A stretch of DNA of 64,000 nt from Aurantimonas endophytica (GCF_014196845.1 NZ_JACIEM010000001.1:1116001-1180000), one strand, 5' to 3'. Positions 27,363 through 37,257 are shown, numbered from the stretch's first letter. Notes: generated by a model from the letters alone, not told the origin. Numbers and translations are program-made.

Positions 27363-29300
27363 TCAGCTCGGATCGCGATCCGAAGGCTGATCCTTGGCCG
27401 CGTCACGATCGCCCCGGATCAAGCTGGTCGGCTCGTACTCGCCCGTGTTGATGTCGTCGGTGTAGACACTCTCGCCGTCCAGCGAGAACACCATGACGCC
27501 GCCGCCCATCTGGGTGTAGTTGGCGAGTTCCGAGAACGCACCCACCGCACCGAGTCCTGCCGTGGGATCGTTCAGGTCGAAGACCAGGCCGACGCCCGGC
27601 CATCCGCCGACGCCGTAGTAGATGGCGATGTACTGGCGCCCGTCGTGCTCGTACGACATCGGGTGGCCGACGGCGCCCGAGGGAAGCTTGAACTTCCAGA
27701 GCAGATCGCCCGTATCGGAGTCACGCGCCTTGATGAACCCGTCGAGCGTCCCGTAGAACATCACGCCGCCTGCGGTCGCCAACGTACCGCCCCACGCCGC
27801 AAAGCGTTCCATGACTTCCCATTTGAACTCGTTGTTGATCGCGTCGTAAGCCTTGACCTGGCCCAGTCCCAGATTGGCCTGGCGATCGCCCTTCGGCCCC
27901 GGATACATGTTGAGCGTCGCGCCGACGAAGAACTGACCGGCACGGTAGGGCAGCATGAAGGGCTCCCAGTCCATGCAGATGTGGTTGATTCCCATGAAGA
28001 AGGAGCGTCGCTCCGGATCGTAGGAGTCGTGCCCCTGGTTGTGGTAGCCCATAGCCGAGGGGCAGATGTCGCGGCCGACATGGTCCATCCGCGTTCCGAA
28101 TTCCGGGTCGCGGACCGGGATGCCGGTCTCCATGTCGACCTCGGTCACCCAGTTCACCGTGTCGTCGATCTTGTCGGCCGAGACCAGGTCACCGTTCGTC
28201 CGATCAAGCGTGTAGACGATGCCGTTTCGGTCGGGATGGGTCAGCAGCTTGCGCATGTTGCCCTCCCGATCCTCCTGATCGGAGAGCATCATGACGTTGA
28301 CGCCGGCATAATCCCATTCGTCATGCGGGGTCTTCTGGTAGGCGAATTTGGCCATCCCGTCGTCGGGATCGCGGCCCCAGATCGCCATCGTCCACTTGTT
28401 GTCGCCCGGCCGCATGGTTTCGTTCCACGGCGCCGGATTGCCCGATCCGTAGTAGAAGAGGTCTTCGCCCGGATCGTACGCGTACCAGCCCCAATTGGTG
28501 CCGCCGCCGATCTTCCAGGCTTCGCCCTCCCACGTCTCCAGACCCAGCCCGAACTGGCCATAATGGGGGTTTGGTTCGTTGAAGTCCTCTGCCAGACGAA
28601 TGTCCTCGTCGGGTCCGGTGGCGTAGGCACGCCATTTCTGCTCGCCGCTGTGCACGTCGTACGCAGTCACGTAGCCACGAACGCCGAGCTCGGCGCCCGA
28701 GGAGCCCACGATGACTTGATCCTTGATGACGTAAGGCGCGATCGTCAGCGTCGAACCGACGGCGATATCGGAGTTCTCCATCTGCCAGCGGGTCTCGCCG
28801 GTCTTGGCATCCATGGCGACGATCAGGCCGTCGAGCTGGGTCCGGAAGACCAGCGGGTCGGTCTCATCGTCGCCGGGCCAGTAGGCAAGACCGCGATTGA
28901 CCACGTCGCAGCATGCGACGGCGCGCGCTGTCGAATCCTGCTGTGGCTTGTTCTGCCATACGATCTTGCCCGGATCGTCGAGGGCGAGCGCGAAGGTCGT
29001 GTTCGGAAACGGCGAGTGGATATACATCATGCCGTCGACCACCAAGGGCGTGCCCTCGTGGCCGTGCAGGACGCCCGTCGAGAACGACCACGCCGGCTTC
29101 AGTTGAGCCACGTTTTCCTTCGATATCTCCGTGGAGCGGGAATAGTTCTGCGCGTTGTAGTCGCGCCCGGTCATTACCCAGTTCGCCGGATCCTCCGCGA
29201 GTTCCACGAGACGATCATTGGCGATCGCCGTGGCGGAACCCGCCGCCAGAAGTGAAACGGCGAGCGCGAAAGCCGACGTCGAGTTCAGGAATTTCTTCAT
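27363..29300 (-). CDS. mxaF: MxaF, PQQ-dependent methanol dehydrogenase large subunit (calcium type)
   Basis: 645 residues. The signal peptide ends before Asn28 (mature N-terminus NDRLVELAE). The adjacent disulfide Cys130-Cys131 (mature 103-104) stacks on PQQ. The catalytic Asp330 (mature 303) lies in EWDYAGVN; the residue two positions later is Ala, as in Ca-dependent MxaF, where lanthanide XoxF has Asp. Eight WWTG-like propeller blades are evident. It oxidises methanol to formaldehyde in the periplasm, passing electrons to cytochrome cL. Start chosen at MKKFLNST with a GGGGGAG ribosome binding site; the frame is open 35 codons further. Confidence 0.98.
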   Translation of the reverse strand: MKKFLNSTSAFALAVSLLAAGSATAIANDRLVELAEDPANWVMTGRDYNAQNYSRSTEISKENVAQLKPAWSFSTGVLHGHEGTPLVVDGMMYIHSPFPNTTFALALDDPGKIVWQNKPQQDSTARAVACCDVVNRGLAYWPGDDETDPLVFRTQLDGLIVAMDAKTGETRWQMENSDIAVGSTLTIAPYVIKDQVIVGSSGAELGVRGYVTAYDVHSGEQKWRAYATGPDEDIRLAEDFNEPNPHYGQFGLGLETWEGEAWKIGGGTNWGWYAYDPGEDLFYYGSGNPAPWNETMRPGDNKWTMAIWGRDPDDGMAKFAYQKTPHDEWDYAGVNVMMLSDQEDREGNMRKLLTHPDRNGIVYTLDRTNGDLVSADKIDDTVNWVTEVDMETGIPVRDPEFGTRMDHVGRDICPSAMGYHNQGHDSYDPERRSFFMGINHICMDWEPFMLPYRAGQFFVGATLNMYPGPKGDRQANLGLGQVKAYDAINNEFKWEVMERFAAWGGTLATAGGVMFYGTLDGFIKARDSDTGDLLWKFKLPSGAVGHPMSYEHDGRQYIAIYYGVGGWPGVGLVFDLNDPTAGLGAVGAFSELANYTQMGGGVMVFSLDGESVYTDDINTGEYEPTSLIRGDRDAAKDQPSDRDPS

Positions 29301-29645
29301 CTCTCCCCCCTTGCTATGGGCGCGCACAATTCCTGCGTCGGCCATAAGTGGTTGCGGAACTACGGATTCTGCGTTCCTCCCAGAGCGCAGAGAAAAACCT
29401 GTCACGCGCCTGCCAACCTGTCATTAGGAGCCGACGGCAGAATATTCGGGAAGAAATACCCGGTCGATTACCAGTTTGGTTCACTTGTCGAAGCGGCACG
29501 ACAATGCTTCGAGCGGCGTGATCCAGTCACGCCGCTGCTCGCCTGACCAAACCAGATTAGGAATACTTCCCCTGTCGGCCCAACAACGGATGAGGTAGGT
29601 ATTGCCTGCTATCCGGCAGCGCAGCGCAAGGGAGGAAACGTCGTC
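29301..29645. promoter_or_regulatory. Divergent mxaF / moxZYX control region with nested inverted repeats
   Basis: 345-base spacer. A 9-bp perfect inverted repeat AGCGGCGTG (29512-29520) / CACGCCGCT (29528-29536) with a 7-base centre lies inside an outer repeat GTTTGGT (29474-29480) / ACCAAAC (29546-29552). This symmetric arrangement is a good candidate site for the NarL-type regulator encoded next door. I found no certain -35/-10 pair for either gene. Confidence 0.55.
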
Positions 29646-30173
29646 ATGCTCGACTCGCGGCCGTGGCAATCGAGGCTCCCGGCGCACCCGCCCCTGCTGC
29701 TCCTTTCCCTCGTCGTGCTCGCCGTTTCGGCTTGCGACGACCCGAGCCCTCCGCAGATGGCCGACAGCGCAAAGCGCGAGCAATCCGCAGCACCTGCACG
29801 ATGGCAGGAGGTGACCGACAAGACGCCGACGGCACTTTTTCTGGCCCGGGTCGCCGAGAGTCGCGACGACATCAGCCCGAGTGAGCCGCTCGTCAGGCAG
29901 TACGAGACGCTGCTCACCGATGCCCGGGCCTACTATGTCGAAACCCCGCGCATGCTGGCAAACCGGCTGATCCAGGGGAGCGATCGGCTGGCTGAACTGA
30001 ACGCGGCCATGCCGATCCCCGAACTCCTCCATGCGATCGAGTCGGCGGCCGGGCAGACGAGACGGTCCTTCACGTCAGATCTTCATCACTACCTCAACCT
30101 GCGAGATGCCGGCGTCGGTCATGACGACGCAATCCGCCAACTCGCTCGGGAAGCTCGTGACGAAGGCTTTTGA
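29646..30173 (+). CDS. Putative lipoprotein at the moxZ position
   Basis: 175 residues. A hydrophobic leader ending VLAVSAC (Cys about residue 30) looks like a lipobox, so the protein is probably a lipoprotein. The rest is helical with no motif I recognise. It is the first gene before the kinase/regulator pair and divergent from mxaF, the place of moxZ in Paracoccus. I do not have enough sequence memory to assert homology, so the symbol is left empty. Confidence 0.65.
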   Translation: MLDSRPWQSRLPAHPPLLLLSLVVLAVSACDDPSPPQMADSAKREQSAAPARWQEVTDKTPTALFLARVAESRDDISPSEPLVRQYETLLTDARAYYVETPRMLANRLIQGSDRLAELNAAMPIPELLHAIESAAGQTRRSFTSDLHHYLNLRDAGVGHDDAIRQLAREARDEGF

Positions 30174-30183
30174 CGAGGCGGCA

Positions 30184-31620
30184 ATGGCCGACTTTCAGGA
30201 TTCGGCGGGGCGCAAGCCGCGCGCGACCCTCCAGCGACGGATCGCCATCGGCCTCGCGCTCGTCAGCATCACAGCCTGGATCGCCCTCGCGGTCGTCATG
30301 ATCGTCAATGCGAGGGTGGCCACGACGCGGGAGGTGCAAGCCTCGTTCTTCATCGCAGAACGCTTTGTGCGGGAAAGGCTGCACGCCATCGAAGCTTCAT
30401 CGACCCCAGCGGACGATCTGTCGGTTCTGCGCGCCCAGATCGAGCAGATTCGCCACGTTCGGGTGGACATGAACTTCAGCGACGGCCGCGAGATTCCCGT
30501 AGCCTCCCTCGATGGCACGCTACCCGATACCGAGTCCGACGCCGATGGCGCCTCGCCGGCATTCTTCACGCGCCTGATCCAGTCCACGGATATCCATGCC
30601 ATCATTCCGGTCGCGGTTCGAAACGAGCGGCATTTCGCGGAGATCCTCCTGAGGTCCGACGATACGGACGAGATCGAGGAAGTGTGGGAGGACTTCCGCT
30701 TCGTCCTGCCGATGACGATGATCTATGGCGGTCTGATCTCGCTCGTGGCGATGCTCTACGTGAACACCGTATTCCGGCGCCTGCGGGAGACGTCTTCTGG
30801 CCTTCTGCGTCTAAAGGAAGGTCATCTCGACACGCGCCTGCCCGAGGCGGGCTTTGCCGAGTTCGCACCGGTCGCCAGCGGCTTCAACGAGCTCGCCGCA
30901 TCGCTCATGAACAAGACGACTTCAAACCAGCACCTCGCCAATCGTCTCCTGACCGCGCATGACGAAGAACGCCGCCGGGTGGCCAACGAACTGCACGACG
31001 AGATCGGCCCGAATCTGTTTGCCGTGCGGGCCGCGCTTTCCGATCTCAAGCGAGCCGTCGGCGACCAGGGACCCGAGGTGCTCGAACAGATCGACTCGCC
31101 GCTCGGCTCGCTCGAGAAGGGCATTGCGGATGTTCAGCTTCTCCTGCGGCGCATCCTGTCGAAGCTGAAGCCGATGGTCATCGGCAGCGTGCCGCTGGTG
31201 CGCGCCGTCGACAATCTGGCGACGGAATTCAGGCGGCTCGCGCCCTATCCGACGATCGAGGTCCATTCCAATACGGACGACCTCACCTTCGGCATGACCG
31301 TCGATCTGACGATCCACCGCTTTGTCGCGGAAGCAATCCTCAATGCCCTGCGCCATGGAAAAGCGACCGAGATCGTCGCCACGATCGACCTCGAGGGAGA
31401 GGATGGCAAAGGCAGGACGCTCATCGCATCGGTCACCGACAACGGGCACGGCCTCGGCGAGGATCAGGCAAGAGGGATCGGCCTCAGCGGCCTTCATGAG
31501 AGGGTCGAGACGCTGGGCGGGCAGGTCTTCGGTCCCGAGCGCCAGGACGATCGCACCGTCATCGTCATCCGCGTACCGGCACCTCCCGGTCAGCACGCCC
31601 GGATGACCCCTTATCTTTAA
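30184..31620 (+). CDS. moxY: NarX-type sensor histidine kinase, MoxY-like
   Basis: 478 residues: membrane helix 20-42, a periplasmic sensor of about 130 residues without a known fold, a second helix 173-194, a HAMP linker, a HisKA_3 box HDEERRRVANELHDEIG with phospho-acceptor His271, and an HATPase domain (NALRHGKA, DNGHGL, GIGLSGLHERV). Adjacent to a NarL-type regulator and divergent from mxaF, as MoxY/MoxX in Paracoccus, which control methanol dehydrogenase. ATG 30184 was chosen; the frame is open upstream into the lipoprotein gene. Confidence 0.85.
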   Translation: MADFQDSAGRKPRATLQRRIAIGLALVSITAWIALAVVMIVNARVATTREVQASFFIAERFVRERLHAIEASSTPADDLSVLRAQIEQIRHVRVDMNFSDGREIPVASLDGTLPDTESDADGASPAFFTRLIQSTDIHAIIPVAVRNERHFAEILLRSDDTDEIEEVWEDFRFVLPMTMIYGGLISLVAMLYVNTVFRRLRETSSGLLRLKEGHLDTRLPEAGFAEFAPVASGFNELAASLMNKTTSNQHLANRLLTAHDEERRRVANELHDEIGPNLFAVRAALSDLKRAVGDQGPEVLEQIDSPLGSLEKGIADVQLLLRRILSKLKPMVIGSVPLVRAVDNLATEFRRLAPYPTIEVHSNTDDLTFGMTVDLTIHRFVAEAILNALRHGKATEIVATIDLEGEDGKGRTLIASVTDNGHGLGEDQARGIGLSGLHERVETLGGQVFGPERQDDRTVIVIRVPAPPGQHARMTPYL

Positions 31621-31626
31621 GCACGC

Positions 31627-32268
31627 ATGGCTGGAGGCCGGATGCCGCTCGCTCTCATCATCGACGACCACCCGATCGTGGTAACGGGTTTCATGCAGAC
31701 GGTCGGGGCGACAGGCGTTTGTGACGTCGTCGGATCGATCAGCCTTGTCGAGGGATTCAGGACCTATCGTCAGCGCCGGCCCGACGCGATCGTGCTCGAC
31801 CTTTCCTTCCGCGACGACCCTTTTGCGGGCCTGTCGTTCCTGCGGCGTTTCCGGGCGCTCGGCGCCAGTACGCCCATCCTCGTCTTCAGCATGCATGACG
31901 ATCCGACGATCGTTCGGCAGGTGCTGCATGTCGGCGCCAACGGCTACGTACAGAAAGATGTGTCGCCGGAAATGATCCGCGAGGCTTTCCTCGCGGTACT
32001 CGCCGGATCATCCTTTCTCATGCCGGAAATGGCATCGAAAGTCGCGCTGCTGAATCAGCCGCGCGACCGGGGATTGCTGGATCGACTGACCTCCCGCGAG
32101 ATGGAGATACTCGGCCTGATCAGCCGCGGCCATTCCTATACCGACATCTCCAGCCGGCTCGGGATCAGCTACAAGACGGTCGCAAACACGTCGTCGATCC
32201 TGAAAACGAAGCTGTCCGCGAGGAGCCTGCCAGAGCTCATGATCAAGTCCATCCGACTTCTGAGTTGA
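31627..32268 (+). CDS. moxX: NarL/FixJ-type response regulator, MoxX-like
   Basis: 213 residues. Receiver domain with acidic pocket DDHP and phospho-acceptor Asp58 in IVLDLSF, conserved Lys in YVQKDV, then a LuxR HTH (LTSREMEILGLISRG, SYKTVANTSSILKTKL). Partner of the kinase 6 bases upstream and the probable activator of mxaF. A second ATG at 31642 (MPLALIIDDHP) is an equally possible start. Confidence 0.88.
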   Translation: MAGGRMPLALIIDDHPIVVTGFMQTVGATGVCDVVGSISLVEGFRTYRQRRPDAIVLDLSFRDDPFAGLSFLRRFRALGASTPILVFSMHDDPTIVRQVLHVGANGYVQKDVSPEMIREAFLAVLAGSSFLMPEMASKVALLNQPRDRGLLDRLTSREMEILGLISRGHSYTDISSRLGISYKTVANTSSILKTKLSARSLPELMIKSIRLLS

Positions 32269-32572
32269 TGGCGGCGATTCTGCCGAACTGGGACGCGCCG
32301 GCGTAACCGCTATCGAGGCCGCCGCCGTAACGATGCGGCCTGGCGTAGCTCGCCGGAGCTGCGGCCACACTGCGACGATCTGCTTCGACGATCCCCACCC
32401 GCCATGACGGATCTCCCGATCGGCAGGGTTGGGCAAGTTTTGCGGAGTCGCCGGCAAGCACCGAGGCGCGTCCGCCCTCAGGAATACACCCTACAGCCGC
32501 GCTTCGCACCCGATCGGCAGGTCCGGCGCCGGCCCCACCAACCTGGAGAAGACGGCGCGTATGCCCTGCCCC
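32269..32572. other. Convergent spacer without evident gene
   Basis: 304 bases between the ends of the response regulator and the cyclase gene. Short frames are open but none has a ribosome binding site or recognisable product, and no clear terminator hairpin with a T-run was seen. Confidence 0.3.
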
Positions 32573-34480
32573 TCAGCTTGCCTTGGCTGCGGCGGCTCCG
32601 GGCGCGCGATCCGCCGCTTCGGGGGCCTGCGCGAGGGCGAGCGCGGCCAGAAAACGCTCCATCAGCGGCGAGTCCCCAAAGCGTCGATACTGACGCTCGG
32701 ACTCCAGCGAAAACTCGGGTCTGACGGCCCGAAGCCTGTCCATGGCCGCGCGTGCCTCGTCCCGCCGGCCGAGTTCGGCCAGCAACGCGCTCCAGATCAG
32801 CAGGCAATCTGCCTCGTCGGGAGACGTCATGAGGCACTCGCCGAGGACAGCTTCCGCTTCCTCCGTCTGCCCTGCTGCGTATAACGCCTGGCCATGCACG
32901 TAGACGTAGTACTGCGGCGCGAGCGGCTGCAGCCGGCGAGCGCGCTCGGCGTTCTCCACCGCTTCCCCATAGCGGTCGAAACGCACCTGTGCCTTGGCCA
33001 GCGCCATCAGACTGTCGGGGTCGTTGGGATTGAGTTCCACCGCCCGAAGACCGGCCTGCATCGCCTCCTGATATTCGCCCTTGGCCGCGAGGCCGAAGCT
33101 CAGGACCTGGTAGGCGGCCGCAAGGTTGGGATCGAGCTGGATGGCCTGCCGCGCCTCGCTCAGCCCGGTCTCGATCTCCGGCGCCGACGCCCGTCCGGTC
33201 AGGCCGTTCACGGCGTCGACGATGTAGGTCAGGCCCAGCCCGGCGCGGGCCGCTGCATAGCCGGGATCGAGTTCCAGCGCCCTGAGAAGCAGGGCTCTGG
33301 ATGCAAGCAGCCCGTCGCCGTCGGACGAGCCGTGCTTGTACTGGCTGCGGGCGCGCAGCACGAGATCGTAGGCCTGCAGGCTGTCCGTCGGCCGTTGAGC
33401 GGCGGCGGCCACTTCCGACTGCCGGACGTAAGAGCCGACATGCGATACGATCTCGGCGGCGAGGTCGGCCTGCAGCAGGAAGACGTCGTCGACACGCCGG
33501 TCGTAGCTGCTTGACCAGAGATGGGCACCGGTCTTCGTCTCGACCAGCTGGGCGACGACGCGCAGCTGATCGCCGGCGCGCCTCGCACTGCCCTCCACGA
33601 TGTAGTCGGCACCCAGCCGCCTGCCGAGTTCGCGGACGTCGGCGGCCTGCCCCCGCATCGCGAAGGTGGAGTTGCGGGCGATCACCTGAAGATCGGCGTA
33701 GCGAGCCAGTTCTGCGATGACATCCTCGGTCAGACCGTCGACGAAATACTGATCGTTGGCCGCCTCTCCCATGTCGTCGAAGGGCAGCACGGCAATGGCG
33801 GGCCGCTGCTCGCGCGCCGTGCCGGAGATTCGCATCACGGTATCGATCGTGCTGCTGGCGAACGCCGCCAGTCCTGCGCGGTCGGCCAGACCGGCCGCCA
33901 CGAGCCCCACTACCGCGGCAACCCCCAGATAGACGCCGGCCGGCTGCCTGATGCTCATCGAGGGCAGCCAGGCGGCGATGGGGGATGCGCTGCCTGGACT
34001 GACCCTGTAGACTTCGATAGGGTCCGCGATGTTCTTGGCCCGGCGCCGGCCGACGCGGCGAAACGCATCGGCGCGATTGCGGTCGGCGCTGCGGACCACG
34101 GCGGCGCTGACATAGATGCTGCCGGGCTCGGCCATTGCCTGGAGCCGGGCTGCGACATTGACCCCGTCACCGAACGTGTCGCCGTCGGTTTCGATGACGT
34201 CGCCGAGATTGACGCCGATCCGCAGCGAGAGTGGATGCTCGGCGAACCCGGCCTGGATCTCGATCGCCGCGTCCAGCGCGTCGTTCACGCTGGGGAACGT
34301 CGCCAGGAAGCCATCGCCTGTGTTCTTGAAATTGCGTCCCCCGTGGCGATCGAGGGACGGCTGGATGATATCGCAGAAGGCGCTCTGGAGGGCGGCATAG
34401 GTCCCGGCCTCGTCCGCCTCCATCGAACGGCTGTAGCCGACGACGTCGCCGGCAACGATTGCAGCTAGCTTGCGCTCCAT
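32573..34480 (-). CDS. Class III adenylate/guanylate cyclase with TolB-like and TPR domains
   Basis: 635 residues. N-terminal cyclase homology domain with metal-binding Asp in AIVAGDVVGYSRSM and in NTGDGFLATF, and the GVNVAARLQ motif giving the transition-state Asn/Arg, so it looks active. One membrane helix (about 181-200), then a TolB-like region (AIAVLPFDDMG) and several TPRs (residues about 370-620, e.g. ALELDPGYAAARAGLGLTY). Common in Rhizobiales; makes cAMP in response to unknown protein signals. Start is ATG 34480 (MERKLAAIV); a GTG lies two codons upstream. Confidence 0.9.
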   Translation of the reverse strand: MERKLAAIVAGDVVGYSRSMEADEAGTYAALQSAFCDIIQPSLDRHGGRNFKNTGDGFLATFPSVNDALDAAIEIQAGFAEHPLSLRIGVNLGDVIETDGDTFGDGVNVAARLQAMAEPGSIYVSAAVVRSADRNRADAFRRVGRRRAKNIADPIEVYRVSPGSASPIAAWLPSMSIRQPAGVYLGVAAVVGLVAAGLADRAGLAAFASSTIDTVMRISGTAREQRPAIAVLPFDDMGEAANDQYFVDGLTEDVIAELARYADLQVIARNSTFAMRGQAADVRELGRRLGADYIVEGSARRAGDQLRVVAQLVETKTGAHLWSSSYDRRVDDVFLLQADLAAEIVSHVGSYVRQSEVAAAAQRPTDSLQAYDLVLRARSQYKHGSSDGDGLLASRALLLRALELDPGYAAARAGLGLTYIVDAVNGLTGRASAPEIETGLSEARQAIQLDPNLAAAYQVLSFGLAAKGEYQEAMQAGLRAVELNPNDPDSLMALAKAQVRFDRYGEAVENAERARRLQPLAPQYYVYVHGQALYAAGQTEEAEAVLGECLMTSPDEADCLLIWSALLAELGRRDEARAAMDRLRAVRPEFSLESERQYRRFGDSPLMERFLAALALAQAPEAADRAPGAAAAKAS

Positions 34481-35120
34481 ATCCACATACCCGATGGTTC
34501 AAGGGCCGGAGGCCTCGTTCGACTGATCGCTGCCGGTGTGAGCCGCGACCCGGGAGCGGGATCCGCCTGACGACGCTGGCGCCTGCGCGCCGGAAGTCTA
34601 GTGACCCGCGCGCCGTCGCCATTGCCTGATCGTGCCGAAATCTTGCCCAATCCTCCTACGGTCTCCTGCACCGTGGCTCGGCGAAGATCCGCGGCCGTCA
34701 CGTCAATACCATGAGATCAGGTGGAAATCGCCAGTTCGTCCTGCCCTCCCCTGGGCCTGAAGCGATCCGGGGCCACGCGCCGGCGTAAAGCGTCCTGTTT
34801 AGGTGGCGCCTGGAACAGGCGGTGATATTCACGGGTGAACTGGCGCAGAATTGTGTCCCGAAGCTACACAGTTTCGGCATCAGGCAGCAAAACCATACGA
34901 AGACCGGCGCCTCGGGTCGCGGCTCCTTAACCATCATGGACGGCAGCGGCGCTCCCCGGTTGCCCACGCTCCGCCGTGCGAGCGAAAGGCCAGCGACATC
35001 GTCAATATTCGTTTCGAGTTGACATATGTCGGCCCGAGGTTAGCTTCTGTTGCAACTGAGGCATCGGTCCCGCTCTCGTGAGACGCGTCGGGAACCAGTG
35101 CACGTGGGGAGGCAGTGGAG
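34481..35120. promoter_or_regulatory. Divergent spacer before the first polyol ABC operon
   Basis: 640 bases without a supportable gene. Contains an imperfect inverted repeat CCGAA (34858-34862) / TTCGG (34873-34877) and, nearer the ABC operon, a perfect palindrome GACATATGTC overlapping a TTGACA hexamer (see 35019-35042). The ribosome binding site GGGGAGG lies 8 bases before ATG 35121. Confidence 0.45.
35019..35042 (+). promoter_or_regulatory. Candidate promoter/operator of the polyol ABC operon
   Basis: TTGACA (35019-35024) is a perfect -35 hexamer; a weak TAGCTT lies about 16 bases later. The 10-bp perfect palindrome GACATATGTC (35021-35030) overlaps the -35, as expected for a repressor site that blocks polymerase. 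Confidence 0.4.
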
Positions 35121-36104
35121 ATGGGCAGACAACCGGACGGCCAGTTGGTCTTTCTGGCCGGGGTCAATGTGCTCATTGTGGTTGCCGCTCTGATTCTCGT
35201 CGGCAGCTCATTCGTGAGTCTGTTCAACCTGCAGTCGATGGGAGCCCAGGTGCCCGAGCTGGGGCTGCTTTCGCTCGGTGTCATGCTGGCGATGATATCC
35301 GGCAATGGCGGCATAGACCTGTCGGGCATCGCGCTCGCGAACCTGTCGGGCGTGATGGCGGTGCTGCTTGTACCGCTGGTCACGACGCCGGAGGCCGCGC
35401 CGCTCCTCTATACGCTGAGCTTTGCCGCAATCGCCCTGGCCACCGGCGTGGTCGGCGGGGCGCTCAACGGCTTGCTCATTGGCTATGCCGGCCTGACGCC
35501 GATCATCGCGACACTCGGGACACAGCTGCTGTTCACCGGCGTTGCGGTGGGTCTGACGGGCGGCTCCGCGCGCACCCTCGGCTTCATTCTTCCCATGGAC
35601 GATTTCGGCAACATGCCCTTCGCGGGCGTGCCGCTGCCGTTCGCCCTGTTCATCGCCGTCGCCCTGGCGATCGCGGTCCTGCTGCGCTTCTCGTCCTTCG
35701 GAAAGCGCCTGTTCCTGCTCGGAAGCAATCCGACCGCCGCATTCTTCGCCGGCATTCCCGTCCGGCGCATGCTGTTCACCACCTACCTGCTGGCTGGGGT
35801 CATGGCGTCGATCGCCGGCTTCATCATCGCCGCGCGCACCTCGAGCGTGAAGTGGGACTACGGCACATCCTACGTGCTGGTCGCCATCCTCGTGGTGGTG
35901 ATGGCTGGTGTCCGCCCCGCCGGCGGCTACGGCCGCGTGATCTGCGTCGTTCTGTCGGCGATCGCGCTGCAGATGCTCTCCACCCTGTTCAACTTCATGA
36001 ACATCTCGAACTTCTTCCGCGACTGCGCCTGGGGCGTGCTGCTGCTGCTGTTTCTGGCCTCGGCCCGCATCGACCTGCGCCACTTCCTGCGCGTCCGGGC
36101 CTGA
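35121..36104 (+). CDS. Sugar/polyol ABC transporter permease (RbsC/AraH family)
   Basis: 327 residues with about ten hydrophobic segments and BPD_transp_2 landmarks (MISGNGGIDLSG, GYAGLTPIIATLGT, RPAGGYGRV). ATG 35121 preferred to GTG 35115 on ribosome-binding-site spacing. First gene of a four-gene transporter operon with two different permeases, which implies a heterodimeric channel. Confidence 0.9.
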   Translation: MGRQPDGQLVFLAGVNVLIVVAALILVGSSFVSLFNLQSMGAQVPELGLLSLGVMLAMISGNGGIDLSGIALANLSGVMAVLLVPLVTTPEAAPLLYTLSFAAIALATGVVGGALNGLLIGYAGLTPIIATLGTQLLFTGVAVGLTGGSARTLGFILPMDDFGNMPFAGVPLPFALFIAVALAIAVLLRFSSFGKRLFLLGSNPTAAFFAGIPVRRMLFTTYLLAGVMASIAGFIIAARTSSVKWDYGTSYVLVAILVVVMAGVRPAGGYGRVICVVLSAIALQMLSTLFNFMNISNFFRDCAWGVLLLLFLASARIDLRHFLRVRA

Positions 36105-36173
36105 CGAACCACCGCCGCGCTCGCCCTCATGCGCGGTGGGAAACCATTGAGAGGGAAGATGGAGGAAACCGTA

Positions 36174-37169
36174 ATGCGTAAGATCGCAACTCTTCTCGGC
36201 AGTACAGCCGTATGCGCCATGCTCGTCACCCCGCTTGCCGCACAGGGCAGCGGCGACATCGTCACCGTCGTCAAGGTGACGGGTGAGAACTGGTTCACCC
36301 GCATGGAGGAAGGCGTGCAGGCGTACGGACAGGACAACGAGGATGTCACGACCCGCCAGGTCGGACCAGCCCGGGCCGATGCCGCCCAGCAGGCCGCGAT
36401 CGTGCAGGATCTGATCGCCCAGGGCGTCGGTGCCATCGCGATCGTGCCGATGGACCCCTCCTCGCTCGAAGGCGTCCTCCGGCGCGCCCAGCAGCGCGGC
36501 ATCAAGGTCATCACCCACGAGGCGGACACCCTGCAGAACACCGAGGTGGATCTCGAGGCATTCGACAACACCGCCTTCGGCGCCCATTTCAACGAGCAGC
36601 TGGCGACCTGCATGGGCGGCCAGGGCAAGTGGACCTCGTTCGTCGGCTCTCTCGGCAGCCTCACCCACGTCCAGTGGGCCGATGGCGGCGCGGAGAATGC
36701 CGAAAAGCATCCCGAGATGGAGCTTGTCTCGCCAAAGAATGAATCCTTCAACGATGCCAACCGAGCCTATGATCTGGCGAAGGAGATCCTGCGCGCCCAC
36801 CCCGACATCAAGGGCTTCCAGGGTGGCTCGGCGATCGACGTCATCGGCATCGGTCGCGCCGTGGAGGAAGCCGGCCTTGCCGACCAGACCTGCGTGATCG
36901 GGCTTGGCCTGCCGAAGGATTCCGGCCCGTATCTGGAGACCGGCGCGATCGACAGCATCGCCTTCTGGGATCCCAAGGATGCCGGCTACGTGATGAACAT
37001 CCTCGCCCACAAGGTTCTGAAGGGGGAGGTGATCACCGACGGCATGGACCTGGGTGTCGCGGGCTATGACAACGTCTCGGTGACCGACGGGCCGGGCGAC
37101 GGCATCATCGTGCGCGGCCAGGCTTGGGTGGACGTCACCAAGGACAACTACAAGGACTATCCGTTCTGA
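36174..37169 (+). CDS. Sugar/polyol ABC transporter periplasmic binding protein (family 4)
   Basis: 331 residues: signal peptide (LLGSTAVCAMLVTPLAA) then a ribose/autoinducer-2-type periplasmic binding fold (VVKVTGENWFTRMEEG, AIAIVPMDPSSLEGVL, VITHEADT). Closest in style to LsrB/RhaS-like proteins. Start chosen at ATG 36174 with the GGAGGAAA site upstream. Likely ligand is a short polyol or ketose, judged by the kinase genes downstream. Confidence 0.9.
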   Translation: MRKIATLLGSTAVCAMLVTPLAAQGSGDIVTVVKVTGENWFTRMEEGVQAYGQDNEDVTTRQVGPARADAAQQAAIVQDLIAQGVGAIAIVPMDPSSLEGVLRRAQQRGIKVITHEADTLQNTEVDLEAFDNTAFGAHFNEQLATCMGGQGKWTSFVGSLGSLTHVQWADGGAENAEKHPEMELVSPKNESFNDANRAYDLAKEILRAHPDIKGFQGGSAIDVIGIGRAVEEAGLADQTCVIGLGLPKDSGPYLETGAIDSIAFWDPKDAGYVMNILAHKVLKGEVITDGMDLGVAGYDNVSVTDGPGDGIIVRGQAWVDVTKDNYKDYPF

Positions 37170-37257
37170 TCACTGGATCAGCCACACAATGGCCGGGGCG
37201 GCTCCTCGCCCCGGCCTTCCATCGAGTCGGCGGAACCGGAACCGTCGCTGAGGCATC

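Noticed and set aside
27363-29300. Lanthanide-type XoxF identity for the methanol dehydrogenase
   Set aside because: The residue two after catalytic Asp330 is Ala rather than Asp, and a small-subunit gene mxaI is present, both pointing to MxaF.
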